Shown piece after piece: positions 6,488 to 13,786 of a stretch of DNA of 13,786 nt; within the stretch, counting starts at the first letter, position 1; every line of letters starts with the position of its first letter. A program made the position numbers and the translations under genes. Location: positions 1-13,786 of the forward strand of contig JAAZCO010000417.1 in assembly GCA_012513235.1 (NCBI GenBank), written 5' to 3'. The DNA comes from Gammaproteobacteria bacterium. Lineage in GTDB: Bacteria; Pseudomonadota; Gammaproteobacteria; Pseudomonadales; Pseudomonadaceae. The notes beneath the pieces are model-generated. The model worked only from the letters and a program-made list of their open reading frames with translations, ran no database searches and was not told where the DNA came from.

Positions 6488-7714
6488 ATGACTGCAACTC
6501 ACAATACTAACGCAACCCCTAATAAGGCGCAGAAAATTGCCGTTTGGGGTGCTATTTTTATGATGGCAACTTCATCGGTTGGTCCAGCGTTTTTAACGCA
6601 AACATCGCTTTTTACGGAAAAGTACTTAGCCAGCTTTGCCTTTGCAATTTTGCTGTCATTGATTATTGATGTGGCGGCTCAGTTGAATATTTGGCGAGTG
6701 ATTTCGGTATCGAACTTACGTGGTCAAGAGGTGGCTAACCGCGTGTTTCCAGGTGCTGGGCATCTGATCTCGGTCCTAATTGTGCTAGGTGGTTTAGCTT
6801 TCAATATTGGTAATATTGGCGGGGCAGGTTTAGCTCTGAATGTGATTTTTGGCGTGCCGATTATTTTAGGATCGTTTATTGCGGGTTTGATTATTATCAG
6901 TATTTTCCTGCTGCGCAATGCTATGCGCATTATGGATTTTGTTGTGCAGTTTTTGGGCTTGATGATGCTGGTGATGATTGGCTATGTGATGTTGCAGTCT
7001 AGTCCTCCGGTGCAAGAGGCGTTGCTGCGCAGTGTTTCACCAGATGATCCGCTGCTATTGCTCTTGCCGATTGTGACTTTGGTGGGAGGTACAGTCGGTG
7101 GTTATATCTCGTTTTCGGGAGGTCACCGCTTGCTGGATGCAGGGATTACCGGTATCGCTCATGTGCGTACTGCAACTCGGGCCGCGGTGATCGGTATTCT
7201 GACCACAGGTGTGGTACGGATTTGTTTGTTCCTGGCCACCTTAGGAGTGGTGAGTCAGGGTATTAAGCTTGATCCAAGCAACCCTGCTGCTGCAGTTTTC
7301 TCAAGCTCTTTAGGTGTGATTGGTTATAAAGTCTTTGGTTTAATGCTATTAGCGGCGTCAATTTCTTCAGTGATTGGTTGCGCCTATACCAGTGTCAGTT
7401 TTACTCGCTCTTGGCACACTTGGATTGCTCGTCAGCAGAAATATATCGTTGTTGGGTTTATTGCTTTCTCGACCGCGGTGTACTGTTTCTTGGGGCAGCC
7501 GGTTAAGATTTTGGTACTGGCGGGTGCGTTAAATGCTTTTGTATTGCCTGTCGCTTTGGCATGCATGCTGATTGCCGCGAAGCGTCCAAGCATTGTCGGT
7601 ACTGAATACCGCCATCCCAATTGGCTATTAGCTTTAGGCATATTAACAGTGGTGGTGACCATTGTTGGCGTGGTGCTGTCGTTTGAATCATTGTTGAAGT
7701 TTTGGGCGAGCTAA
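6488..7714 (+). CDS. NRAMP-superfamily membrane transporter (YcsG-like), non-canonical metal site
   Basis: A 408-residue integral membrane protein with about eleven hydrophobic segments, related to the NRAMP (natural resistance-associated macrophage protein) divalent-metal transporters. I chose the ATG at 6488, preceded by AAGGA nine bases upstream; longer forms start inside the upstream hairpin. The helix 1 landmark GPAFL (Gly32-Leu36) is present, but the DPGN metal-binding motif that follows it in true NRAMPs aligns without gaps to Thr43-Glu44-Lys45-Tyr46. In helix 6, GGTV (200-203) is followed by Gly204-Gly205-Tyr206 where NRAMPs have Met-Pro-His. Annotation pipelines would probably call it a divalent metal transporter. 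The missing ligands and its position directly after pxpABC, as with ycsG beside the kip genes in B. subtilis, make another substrate likely, possibly 5-oxoproline (inference). Confidence 0.85.
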   Translation: MTATHNTNATPNKAQKIAVWGAIFMMATSSVGPAFLTQTSLFTEKYLASFAFAILLSLIIDVAAQLNIWRVISVSNLRGQEVANRVFPGAGHLISVLIVLGGLAFNIGNIGGAGLALNVIFGVPIILGSFIAGLIIISIFLLRNAMRIMDFVVQFLGLMMLVMIGYVMLQSSPPVQEALLRSVSPDDPLLLLLPIVTLVGGTVGGYISFSGGHRLLDAGITGIAHVRTATRAAVIGILTTGVVRICLFLATLGVVSQGIKLDPSNPAAAVFSSSLGVIGYKVFGLMLLAASISSVIGCAYTSVSFTRSWHTWIARQQKYIVVGFIAFSTAVYCFLGQPVKILVLAGALNAFVLPVALACMLIAAKRPSIVGTEYRHPNWLLALGILTVVVTIVGVVLSFESLLKFWAS

Positions 7715-7750
7715 TCGCACAGACAGGTGTTGCATTGAGTTGCTGGTAGC

Positions 7751-7764
7751 TCGCTGGTGAGCGA
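7751..7764 (+). terminator. Short hairpin after the transporter gene
   Basis: TCGCT and AGCGA form a 5-base stem around GGTG, 37 bases after the transporter stop. There is no T-run, so a termination role is only a possibility. Confidence 0.2.
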
Positions 7765-7773
7765 TTGAGCCTG

Positions 7774-7823
7774 GCGGCGTATGACTCCAGTGATCATCGT
7801 TAAGATGTTGGGTCATACGCCGC
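7774..7823. terminator. Long inverted repeat between convergent transporter and rpiA genes
   Basis: GCGGCGTATGAC (7774-7785) and GTCATACGCCGC (7812-7823) form a perfect 12-base inverted repeat. The 26-base interior can pair further (CCA with TGG, CATC with GATG around GTTAA). Its place between two convergent genes suggests a bidirectional terminator or mRNA 3'-end protector, but neither side has a real T-run. A dispersed repeat element is an alternative. Confidence 0.45.
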
Positions 7824-7854
7824 TGCACACTGATGAAATATGAAATAATTGTAT

Positions 7855-8532
7855 TTAAGCGTTACGTACGATTTTTTCGACGCCGTTACGACCGCCTAAA
7901 AACAACACATCGGCTGGACGCTGAGCGAACAAACCGTTGCACACCACACCCACTAAGCTATTAATCTTTTCTTCTGTGCCGCGTGGGTCAGTGATTTGCA
8001 TATTGTGCACATCTAAAATCACATTACCGTTATCGGTCACCACACCGGTGCGATAGACCGGGTCGCCGCCTAATTTCAGTAGCTCACGCGCCACATAGCT
8101 GCGTGCCATGGGAATCACTTCAACCGGCAATGGGAACTCGCCCAAGATACTGACTTTTTTACTATCATCGGCAATACAGATAAAAGTTTTTGCCACTGCT
8201 GCGACAATTTTTTCACGGGTTAAGGCTGCGCCACCGCCTTTAATCAACTCAAGATGCTTGTTGCACTCATCCGCACCATCCACATAAAACTCTAACTCTT
8301 GCACGTTATTCAGATCGTGCACACTGATGCCATGCTGCTTTAAGCGCTCCGCCGTGGCTTCGGAGCTGGCTACGGCACCGGCAAAGTCGTATTTATGCTG
8401 TGCCAGTAAATCAATAAAGAAGTTGGCGGTCGAGCCGGTACCTACACCAATAATGCTGCGTGGCTCGAGATATGGCAGGATATAGTCAATGGCGGCTTGG
8501 GCCACAGCTTGCTTGAGTTGGTCTTGGTTCAC
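7855..8532 (-). CDS. rpiA: Ribose-5-phosphate isomerase A
   Basis: RpiA interconverts ribose 5-phosphate and ribulose 5-phosphate in the non-oxidative pentose phosphate pathway (cytoplasm). The 225-residue protein is near the usual 219-225. Family motifs are IGVGTGSTANFFID (substrate phosphate loop, about residues 28-41), ASSEATAERL, FYVDGADE (catalytic aspartates) and LIKGGGAALTREKI (catalytic lysine region), then the C-terminal DPRGTEEKINSLVGVVCNGLF. The start codon is GTG, supported by GGAG six bases upstream; no in-frame ATG gives a full N-terminus. It is divergent from ilvA and has a consensus -10 box (TATAAT) 33 bases upstream. Confidence 0.97.
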   Translation of the reverse strand: MNQDQLKQAVAQAAIDYILPYLEPRSIIGVGTGSTANFFIDLLAQHKYDFAGAVASSEATAERLKQHGISVHDLNNVQELEFYVDGADECNKHLELIKGGGAALTREKIVAAVAKTFICIADDSKKVSILGEFPLPVEVIPMARSYVARELLKLGGDPVYRTGVVTDNGNVILDVHNMQITDPRGTEEKINSLVGVVCNGLFAQRPADVLFLGGRNGVEKIVRNA

Positions 8533-8564
8533 GGTCGGCTCCGATAAAAAGTAAATATGTGCTG

Positions 8565-8570
8565 ATTATA
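8565..8570 (-). promoter_or_regulatory. -10 box of the rpiA promoter
   Basis: TATAAT on the minus strand, a perfect sigma-70 -10 match, 32 bases upstream of the GTG start and before the GGAG site. No recognisable -35 hexamer lies 16-18 bases further upstream. Confidence 0.5.
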
Positions 8571-8654
8571 GCCACTTACTCAGCATGCATGTGGTTGAGT
8601 TGTGATCGGTGGAGTAGACTGTTTGACTTTGTCGCACAGTTTAGTGAACTCGCC

Positions 8655-10169
8655 ATGCTTGAACATTATGTGAAAAAAATCCTCAACGCCCGTGTTTATG
8701 ACGTGGCGCAAGAAACTCCGCTGCAAGCGGCTCCGCAGTTATCTGAGCGCTTAGGCAATACTATTTTGCTCAAGCGTGAAGATTTACAGCCGGTCTTCTC
8801 ATTTAAAATTCGTGGTGCCTATAACAAAATTGTGCAGCTCACCCCTGAAGAGCGCGCTTGTGGCGTAGTGACTGCTTCGGCGGGTAACCATGCGCAAGGT
8901 GTGGCGCTGGCAGCTAAGTATCTAGGTATTAAAGCTACGATTGTGATGCCTAAAACCACACCAGAAATTAAAGTGAAAGCCGTCCGTGCTCGCGGTGCGC
9001 GTGTGGTTTTACACGGTGATGCCTTCCCTGAATCCTTAGCGCATTCATTGAAATTAGTGGAAGAAAAGGGTTTGGTGTATATCCACCCTTATGACGACCC
9101 TGATGTAATTGCTGGGCAAGGCACGGTAGCGATGGAAATTTTGCGTCAGCACCAAGGCCCGTTGCATGCAGTGTTTGTGCCCTGCGGCGGTGGTGGCATG
9201 ATTGCAGGTGTTGCCGCCTACATTAAGTATGTGCGCCCAGAAGTGAAAATTATTGGTGTAGAGCCAGTGGATTCCAATTGCTTGCAACAAGCGATGGCGG
9301 CCGGTGAGCGTGTGGTGTTAGAGCAGGTTGGCTTGTTTGCTGATGGCGTAGCAGTGACGCAAATTGGTCAATACACCTTTGAGATTTGTCGTGATCATGT
9401 GGATGAAGTGATTACCGTCAGCACCGATGAAATCTGTGCAGCGATGAAAGATATTTATGATGACACGCGCTCCATTACTGAGCCCGCTGGCGCTTTAGCC
9501 GTAGCCGGGATCAAAAAGTATGTTGAGCGCAGCGGTATTCGTGGTGAAAATTTAGTTGCGATTGACTCCGGTGCTAACGTGAACTTCGACCGTTTACGTC
9601 ATGTGGCTGAGCGTGCTGAATTGGGTGAGCAGCGCGAAGCTATTATTGCCGTGACCATTCCAGAAGAGCCGGGCAGCTTTAAGCGTTTCTGTGAAGCTGT
9701 GGGTAAGCGTCAGATTACTGAGTTCAACTACCGTTATCACACCGATGGTACTGCGCATATTTTCGTTGGCGTGCAAACCCATCCTGATTTAGATCCGCGT
9801 GCCGCTTTAGTGGAACATTTGCGTGAGCAAGGCTTCCCAGTGCTGGATTTAACAGAAAATGAATTAGCCAAATTGCATATTCGCCACATGGTGGGTGGTC
9901 ATGCGGATGCGGTGAGCAGTGAGCGTGTTTTCCGTTTTGAGTTTCCTGAGCGTCCAGGGGCTTTATTTAACTTTTTAAATAAGCTGGGCGGGCGTTGGAA
10001 TATTTCTATGTTCCATTACCGTAACCATGGTGCGGCTGATGGGCGTGTTTTAGCTGCCTTGCAAGTGCCGAAAGAGGATCAGAAAATGTTGACTGATGCC
10101 TTGGATAAAATTGGTTACCGTTATTGGGATGAAACTGAAAATCCTGCCTACCAGTTGTTTTTAGGCTAG
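8655..10169 (+). CDS. ilvA: Threonine ammonia-lyase (threonine deaminase), biosynthetic, allosteric
   Basis: IlvA deaminates L-threonine to 2-oxobutanoate and ammonia with PLP, the committed step of isoleucine synthesis. The 504-residue protein has the length of the Pseudomonas biosynthetic enzyme. The PLP lysine is Lys51 in PVFSFKIRGAY; TASAGNHAQG and the glycine-rich phosphate loop PCGGGGM (usually PVGGGGL) follow, then SGANVNFDRLRHVAERAELG. Two ACT-like regulatory domains form the C-terminus, beginning at EAIIAVTIPEEPGSF (about 330) and VFRFEFPERPGALFNFL (about 425), as in forms inhibited by isoleucine. I chose the ATG at 8655 because MLEHYVKKILNARVYDV is the standard family N-terminus; 32 extra upstream codons show no family likeness. 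The ribosome binding site is weak. Divergent from rpiA. Confidence 0.97.
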   Translation: MLEHYVKKILNARVYDVAQETPLQAAPQLSERLGNTILLKREDLQPVFSFKIRGAYNKIVQLTPEERACGVVTASAGNHAQGVALAAKYLGIKATIVMPKTTPEIKVKAVRARGARVVLHGDAFPESLAHSLKLVEEKGLVYIHPYDDPDVIAGQGTVAMEILRQHQGPLHAVFVPCGGGGMIAGVAAYIKYVRPEVKIIGVEPVDSNCLQQAMAAGERVVLEQVGLFADGVAVTQIGQYTFEICRDHVDEVITVSTDEICAAMKDIYDDTRSITEPAGALAVAGIKKYVERSGIRGENLVAIDSGANVNFDRLRHVAERAELGEQREAIIAVTIPEEPGSFKRFCEAVGKRQITEFNYRYHTDGTAHIFVGVQTHPDLDPRAALVEHLREQGFPVLDLTENELAKLHIRHMVGGHADAVSSERVFRFEFPERPGALFNFLNKLGGRWNISMFHYRNHGAADGRVLAALQVPKEDQKMLTDALDKIGYRYWDETENPAYQLFLG

Positions 10170-10181
10170 GGTAGCGCACTG

Positions 10182-10198
10182 CGGCTGACGATCAGCCG
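10182..10198 (+). terminator. Hairpin after ilvA, possible terminator
   Basis: CGGCTGA and TCAGCCG form a perfect 7-base stem with loop CGA, 12 bases after the ilvA stop. Seven T residues occur only at 10216-10222, after a separate ATTGATCAAT palindrome (10207-10216). The distance makes it an imperfect intrinsic terminator. Confidence 0.4.
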
Positions 10199-10236
10199 TG
10201 AGCTGCATTGATCAATTTTTTTGAGGAGTTGCCACG

Positions 10237-10680
10237 TTGGAAAATTACTTGGTTTTGCGTATTGCTCATAGTGTGCCGGCAGTGTTGCTGCTGTTGGGCG
10301 TGATTGCGCATATTGTGATTGTTTGGCGTGCTAAAGGTAAAGAGCCTGCTGTGCTGCAACAGAAACTGCGCCGTACGCGCACCATCAGTTTGCCTGCTTT
10401 TGCGGTATTAACCGCTAGCTTGCCGATGACTGGTTGGTGGATGGCGCATCTAGCTGGTTGGCCGCTGAGTCAAAAGTGGTTGATGATCAGTATTGCTCTC
10501 TTGCCGCTGATTTTTATTTTTGGTGGTTTTTTGTACAGCAACCTCAGCCGTTGGCAGTTGCAGTCTGAACTGCAGCAAAGCACCAGTGGTCGTGATCAGT
10601 TCTTAGGTTTGTTGTGGGCACTGATCGTCTTGTTACTGCTGTTGGCAACCAGTGCGTTGATGGGTGCTAAACCGCTGTAA
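10237..10680 (+). CDS. Small four-helix membrane protein, DUF2269-like
   Basis: A 147-residue integral membrane protein of unknown function with four hydrophobic helices at about residues 12-30, 50-73, 80-102 and 122-143. A basic loop after helix 1 (RAKGKEP, KLRRTRT) predicts that this loop is cytoplasmic. His11 in RIAHSVPAVLLLLG and the PMTGWWM segment in helix 2 resemble the DUF2269 family of predicted membrane proteins; this is recognition by pattern, not by search. The start codon is TTG, with GAGGAG nine bases upstream and no in-frame ATG before residue 66. It lies 67 bases after ilvA on the same strand, behind a hairpin. Its stop is two bases from the stop of the convergent GDYXXLXY gene. 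Confidence 0.75.
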   Translation: MENYLVLRIAHSVPAVLLLLGVIAHIVIVWRAKGKEPAVLQQKLRRTRTISLPAFAVLTASLPMTGWWMAHLAGWPLSQKWLMISIALLPLIFIFGGFLYSNLSRWQLQSELQQSTSGRDQFLGLLWALIVLLLLLATSALMGAKPL

Positions 10681-10682
10681 TG

Positions 10683-11204
10683 CTATTTGAGGCTGGCAGG
10701 CTGCAAGGCTTGGGTTCGACCTAAGGTTTGCAGTTGCGCATCCACTAAGTGGGTGAGTAATAGATTGCCAGTGTGATCTACGCGAAATAAACCATACTGG
10801 GCTTGCTCATATCTCTCTCCAGTTCCTTCTTGAAAAAAGAAAGCGTTAGTCGCGAATTTTATCTGTCCGTGACGTTGGCGAAACTGTAGGCGCAGCTGCC
10901 CATCTTTGAGTGGCTGCTCTTGGTCAAAAGCTACAAAACGCGCGCGCCGCTCAGCATCCAGTTCTACAATAATATGGCTATCTTGTGGTGTTTCAGTGTC
11001 GCTCAGTTGCGTCTTGATGACATCCGCCATGGCAAAGCGCAAGGCCATATAATCACCCTGCATTAAAGAGCGCGGATCAACAGGTGCTAATTCCAGCAGC
11101 ACGACTTCACCCTGTTGCATGAGCTTTTCGTTTTGCCAAATACCTAAGTTGACCACGCCCAATATCAGTAGCGTGCTGAAGATAATCAGCCATTTACGCT
11201 GCAT
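10683..11204 (-). CDS. GDYXXLXY domain membrane-anchored protein
   Basis: A 173-residue protein of unknown function. One N-terminal hydrophobic helix (residues 5-22) follows a QRK start, giving a signal anchor with the rest outside the cytoplasm. The family motif GDYMALRF is at residues 50-57 (the last aromatic is Phe rather than Tyr), preceded by PVDPRSLMQ. The remainder is predicted beta-rich, including RARFVAF and AQYGLFRV. GGAG seven bases before the ATG is the ribosome binding site, lying inside the end of the DUF4401 gene, which overlaps this one by 11 bases. It is the last gene of the deaminase-DUF2157-DUF4401-GDYXXLXY set. The GDYXXLXY domain (PF14345) is often encoded next to DUF2157 and DUF4401 genes, which supports a shared membrane complex (inference). 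Confidence 0.88.
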   Translation of the reverse strand: MQRKWLIIFSTLLILGVVNLGIWQNEKLMQQGEVVLLELAPVDPRSLMQGDYMALRFAMADVIKTQLSDTETPQDSHIIVELDAERRARFVAFDQEQPLKDGQLRLQFRQRHGQIKFATNAFFFQEGTGERYEQAQYGLFRVDHTGNLLLTHLVDAQLQTLGRTQALQPASLK

Positions 11205-12261
11205 GTTGTTGCTCCAGAGCTAAGCGTTGAGTACAACGATTGAGCACGCCATATAGGGCTAATAATACCGTGCCGCTGACGCATAACAGGATGGATTTGT
11301 AGAGCAATGTGTCATTTAGGCTGTAGTAATAGAGCATTAAATACGCTGCTAAACAGCATAAATTTAACCAAATTAAACGAGTATGGGCGTAAGCAACGCC
11401 AATGCAGAGTAATAAACATAATGGCGCTAAACCTGGCATTTTCAGATTCAATAATGCCACGCCGAGGCTGACCAGTATTGCTAGAGTACGCAGTTGTTGC
11501 TGCTGCACATGGCTCTGAATCAGCTGCCAAGCCAAGGCTAAACACACAGCGCTGCTCAGGCTGGCTGCGATCCACAGTTGTGTCTGCCAGCTCGCAGGCG
11601 TGGCATACCATGACATTACTTCGCTGCTGCTCACCACTAAAGTTAAAGCAATGGTCAGCCATAAAGCTAGGGTGAGTCCTGCCGCAGCTGGCTGCAGATA
11701 CGCGGCGTAGCGGTTAAGACGAATACGATTAAGCCACAGTCCTAATGCTGCTGCGCTAAATAGGGGTAAGGCATATAGCCAAGCTTGCTCACCGAGCAGC
11801 CAGACTAAAGCACAGCAGGTGATAAAGATTGAGGTGCTACGTTGATGGGCAATCCCCATCACCGCGAATAACAGCAGTTCTAACGCGATAATCAGTAGCG
11901 CACTCAGTTGTGGATTGGGGCTGTGGATAAAAATGCCAAAAATAATTAAACCTTGCCCTGCCAAGCTGCAGGCAAAGATAAATTGTTGGATAAATACGCT
12001 GTTGTCCCGCCTGTGGCTGAGCCCAATACTGAACCCACACAGCGCTATGCCGAGTATCCAGATTTGACTTTCATCCAGCAGAAAATGGGTGAAAAAAGCG
12101 GCAATAAATGAAATGAAAAACAGCGCAGCAAACCAGCCTGAGGCTACCAGCAACACACGTAGGAAAAATGTTGATTGTTGTTCATGACTCTCAGCAGGCA
12201 TGTCCGTGCTCACCACGCCTGCGTCCTGTAATTGCTGCCACAGTGCGTGTGGGTCACTCAT
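11194..12261 (-). CDS. DUF4401 multi-pass membrane protein
   Basis: A 355-residue integral membrane protein of unknown function. A short soluble N-terminus (MSDPHALWQQLQDAGVV, about 30 residues) precedes roughly ten to eleven hydrophobic helices, starting with FFLRVLLVASGWFAALFFISFIAAF written in two stretches of helix around residues 32-58. This start and topology match DUF4401 (PF14351). AAGGAG six bases upstream supports the ATG. The gene overlaps the DUF2157 gene by 8 bases and the GDYXXLXY gene by 11 bases, so the three are probably translated together. No catalytic motif or transporter signature is visible. Confidence 0.85.
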   Translation of the reverse strand: MSDPHALWQQLQDAGVVSTDMPAESHEQQSTFFLRVLLVASGWFAALFFISFIAAFFTHFLLDESQIWILGIALCGFSIGLSHRRDNSVFIQQFIFACSLAGQGLIIFGIFIHSPNPQLSALLIIALELLLFAVMGIAHQRSTSIFITCCALVWLLGEQAWLYALPLFSAAALGLWLNRIRLNRYAAYLQPAAAGLTLALWLTIALTLVVSSSEVMSWYATPASWQTQLWIAASLSSAVCLALAWQLIQSHVQQQQLRTLAILVSLGVALLNLKMPGLAPLCLLLCIGVAYAHTRLIWLNLCCLAAYLMLYYYSLNDTLLYKSILLCVSGTVLLALYGVLNRCTQRLALEQQHAA

Positions 12262-13270
12262 GCTGCGCTCCTTGCTGAGTAGCGGCTGTATTAGGTTGTG
12301 TATTACGTTCTCTGCGCTTGAGACGCTTCAACCAAGCTGAACCCGCACTGGATAAACCCATGACGCTGATTGCCAGTAATAACAACAGAGTTTCCTCGCC
12401 TAAGTACAGATCAGCGACCTGTGATAAAGCGCTGACGATAAGTACAATACTCGCCATAATTAAAGCGGATAACATCACTAAGTCGATCTGGCGAACGCGG
12501 TACAGATACAGCCAAAGCCCAGCAAAGAGTACCCAGATCACTAAGGTCAGCACGTCGTAACCCTGCCAACCGAGAATCTGTTCCAGCGCCATTAAACTAA
12601 TTAACAGCAAACTGTAGAGGTTGATGCTGCGCCCGGCCCAATCGAGTAACCCTGAAGGGGCATGGTGGCGCGTGATAAATAGCCAAGCACTTGCTGCTAG
12701 CGCGTTTAAGGCGAAGAACACCAAACCAATATTATTGATCCAAGCCAGCCAAGGATGCAGCATATAATCATTGAATAGCAGTACCAGTGTCACGTTGAGC
12801 AACACCAGTAATAACAACCAAAGTGCTGGCATGCGCGCCAGCAATACCCAAGGGGTGATTAACAGCGCCCAGAGCGCAAAGAGCTGATAGGTGTCCGCGC
12901 CACTTTGATAAGTTTGTCCAATCAGTGCCAGCAACGCACCCACCAGTAAGCTTGCAGCGAACAAGGAGGCTTGTGCTATGGCATGCTGTAGCTTAAAGCG
13001 TAGCAACGGCAGTAACGAGAGCAGCAACGCACCCTGCGCAATAGCAAACTTATGGTAACGACTGAGTGCATCCCAGTTGTAAGCAAAGAAAAAGATCAGG
13101 CCACTGCACAACAACGCGACCGCAAATGCCAGCACCACACGACTGAGAAAAGTTAATTCAGTCGCAGTGTTTGGCGTCTCTTGAGTCAGCGCTAAGGCCT
13201 GCTCAAGTTTGTCCGCTGGGATGGCACCGCTGGCGGCCCAGTCCAGTATCTGTTGTCGAGAAGTGTGCAT
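12254..13270 (-). CDS. DUF2157 multi-pass membrane protein
   Basis: A 338-residue membrane protein of unknown function. The N-terminus (SRQQILDWAASGAIPADKLEQAL, residues 4-26) is the amphipathic soluble segment that defines DUF2157 (PF09925). About nine to ten hydrophobic helices follow from residue 42 onward. The C-terminus is basic and polar (KRLKRRER, then a Gln/Thr-rich tail), placing it in the cytoplasm. The start codon is ATG; AGGA lies only two bases before it, an unusually short spacing, so translation probably depends on ribosomes finishing the deaminase gene, whose stop is 11 bases upstream. Confidence 0.85.
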   Translation of the reverse strand: MHTSRQQILDWAASGAIPADKLEQALALTQETPNTATELTFLSRVVLAFAVALLCSGLIFFFAYNWDALSRYHKFAIAQGALLLSLLPLLRFKLQHAIAQASLFAASLLVGALLALIGQTYQSGADTYQLFALWALLITPWVLLARMPALWLLLLVLLNVTLVLLFNDYMLHPWLAWINNIGLVFFALNALAASAWLFITRHHAPSGLLDWAGRSINLYSLLLISLMALEQILGWQGYDVLTLVIWVLFAGLWLYLYRVRQIDLVMLSALIMASIVLIVSALSQVADLYLGEETLLLLLAISVMGLSSAGSAWLKRLKRRERNTQPNTAATQQGAQHE

Positions 13271-13281
13271 AATCCTATGAA

Positions 13282-13786
13282 TCAGGGTGCTAAGCGAGCG
13301 TTTAAGCTGTTGTCAGCCAAGCGCTGGGCTTGTTGCTGAGTCATACCTAAACCTGCATGCAGTGCCTGAAAGTTCTCCGTAAGGTAGCCGCCAAAATAGG
13401 CTGGATCATCCGAGTTGACCGTAACCATCACGCCTTGTTCCAGCATATCTAAAATAGGGTGCTCGCTCATATCCTGATAGACGCGTAGCTTGGTATTGGA
13501 CAGCGGACACACGGTTAAGGGGATTTGCTCTTCAATCAAGCGCGCCATTAAACGAGGATCTTCATAGGCACGTACACCGTGGTCGATGCGGCTGACTTTC
13601 AGTAAATCCAGCGCTTCCCACACATACTCCGGTGGGCCTTCTTCGCCGGCATGCGCCACGGCTAATAAGCCTTCAGAGCGAGCTTTGGCAAACACATTCG
13701 TAAATTTACTCGGTGGATGGCCCATTTCTGAACTGTCGAGACCCACAGCAAAAAACAGATCACGAAACGGCATCGCTTGTTGCAAG
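13282..13786 (-). CDS. Adenine/adenosine deaminase family protein, C-terminal part (cut by window edge)
   Basis: The C-terminal 168 or so codons of a metal-dependent purine deaminase of the amidohydrolase superfamily. Visible catalytic elements in order: HAGE (zinc/substrate-region His and catalytic Glu), IDHG (catalytic His), CPLSNTKLRV and NSDDPAYFGGY (metal-binding and catalytic Asp). CPLSNTKL and SDDPAYF resemble adenine deaminases such as yeast Aah1 and P. aeruginosa PA0148, reported to act on adenine, more than classical adenosine deaminase. I therefore favour adenine to hypoxanthine plus ammonia, though databases may name it adenosine deaminase. The N-terminus and the first zinc-binding HxH lie beyond the right edge. 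It heads the DUF2157-DUF4401-GDYXXLXY gene set on the same strand, with an 11-base gap. Confidence 0.9.
   Translation of the reverse strand, partial: LQQAMPFRDLFFAVGLDSSEMGHPPSKFTNVFAKARSEGLLAVAHAGEEGPPEYVWEALDLLKVSRIDHGVRAYEDPRLMARLIEEQIPLTVCPLSNTKLRVYQDMSEHPILDMLEQGVMVTVNSDDPAYFGGYLTENFQALHAGLGMTQQQAQRLADNSLNARLAP

Noticed and set aside
8559..8654. Longer N-terminus for IlvA starting at 8559
   Set aside because: The 32 extra residues do not resemble the family and overlap the rpiA -10 box; the ATG at 8655 gives the standard N-terminus.
1..13786. CRISPR arrays, insertion sequences, phage genes, tRNA or rRNA genes
   Set aside because: I saw no regularly spaced repeats, transposase or integrase motifs, or tRNA-like cloverleaf sequences anywhere in the window.

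Overview
The window reads as chromosomal DNA of a gammaproteobacterium, most likely a Pseudomonadaceae member with moderate GC (roughly half by eye, not computed). IlvA and the RlmI-type protein look like Pseudomonas proteins along most of their length. The divergent rpiA/ilvA pair is also, as I recall it, the Pseudomonas arrangement. I see no insertion sequence, phage gene, tRNA, rRNA or CRISPR array. Gene density is high and no gap between genes exceeds about 190 bases.

Layout, left to right. (1) The 5' half of ilvD on the minus strand, cut by the window edge, with an RlmI-type methyltransferase gene upstream on the same strand. (2) A membrane-anchored SdiA-regulated-domain (YjiK-like) gene on the plus strand, convergent with a minus-strand MarR-type regulator. 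(3) Divergent from that regulator, a pxpA-pxpB-pxpC operon for ATP-dependent 5-oxoprolinase with 4-base start/stop overlaps, then a hairpin and an NRAMP-superfamily transporter gene. (4) rpiA (minus) and ilvA (plus), divergent. (5) A small four-helix membrane protein (DUF2269-like). (6) A minus-strand operon: adenine/adenosine deaminase (cut by the right edge), DUF2157, DUF4401 and GDYXXLXY-domain genes, with overlapping or nearly touching ends.

How they work together. IlvA (threonine to 2-oxobutanoate) and IlvD (dihydroxy-acid dehydration) are both branched-chain amino acid enzymes, but lie far apart and are not one operon. PxpABC turns 5-oxoproline into glutamate. The transporter downstream resembles the YcsG-type NRAMP relative found with the same genes in Bacillus subtilis, and it lacks the usual metal-binding residues, so it may carry something other than a metal ion, possibly 5-oxoproline (inference). 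The MarR-type gene may control the operon.

Points most worth a second look: the NRAMP relative without metal ligands; a near-perfect 27-base palindrome over the pxpA ribosome binding site; the RlmI-type protein with Arg in place of the expected catalytic Cys plus changed SAM-site residues; and the three uncharacterised membrane-protein genes in an apparent operon with a purine deaminase.
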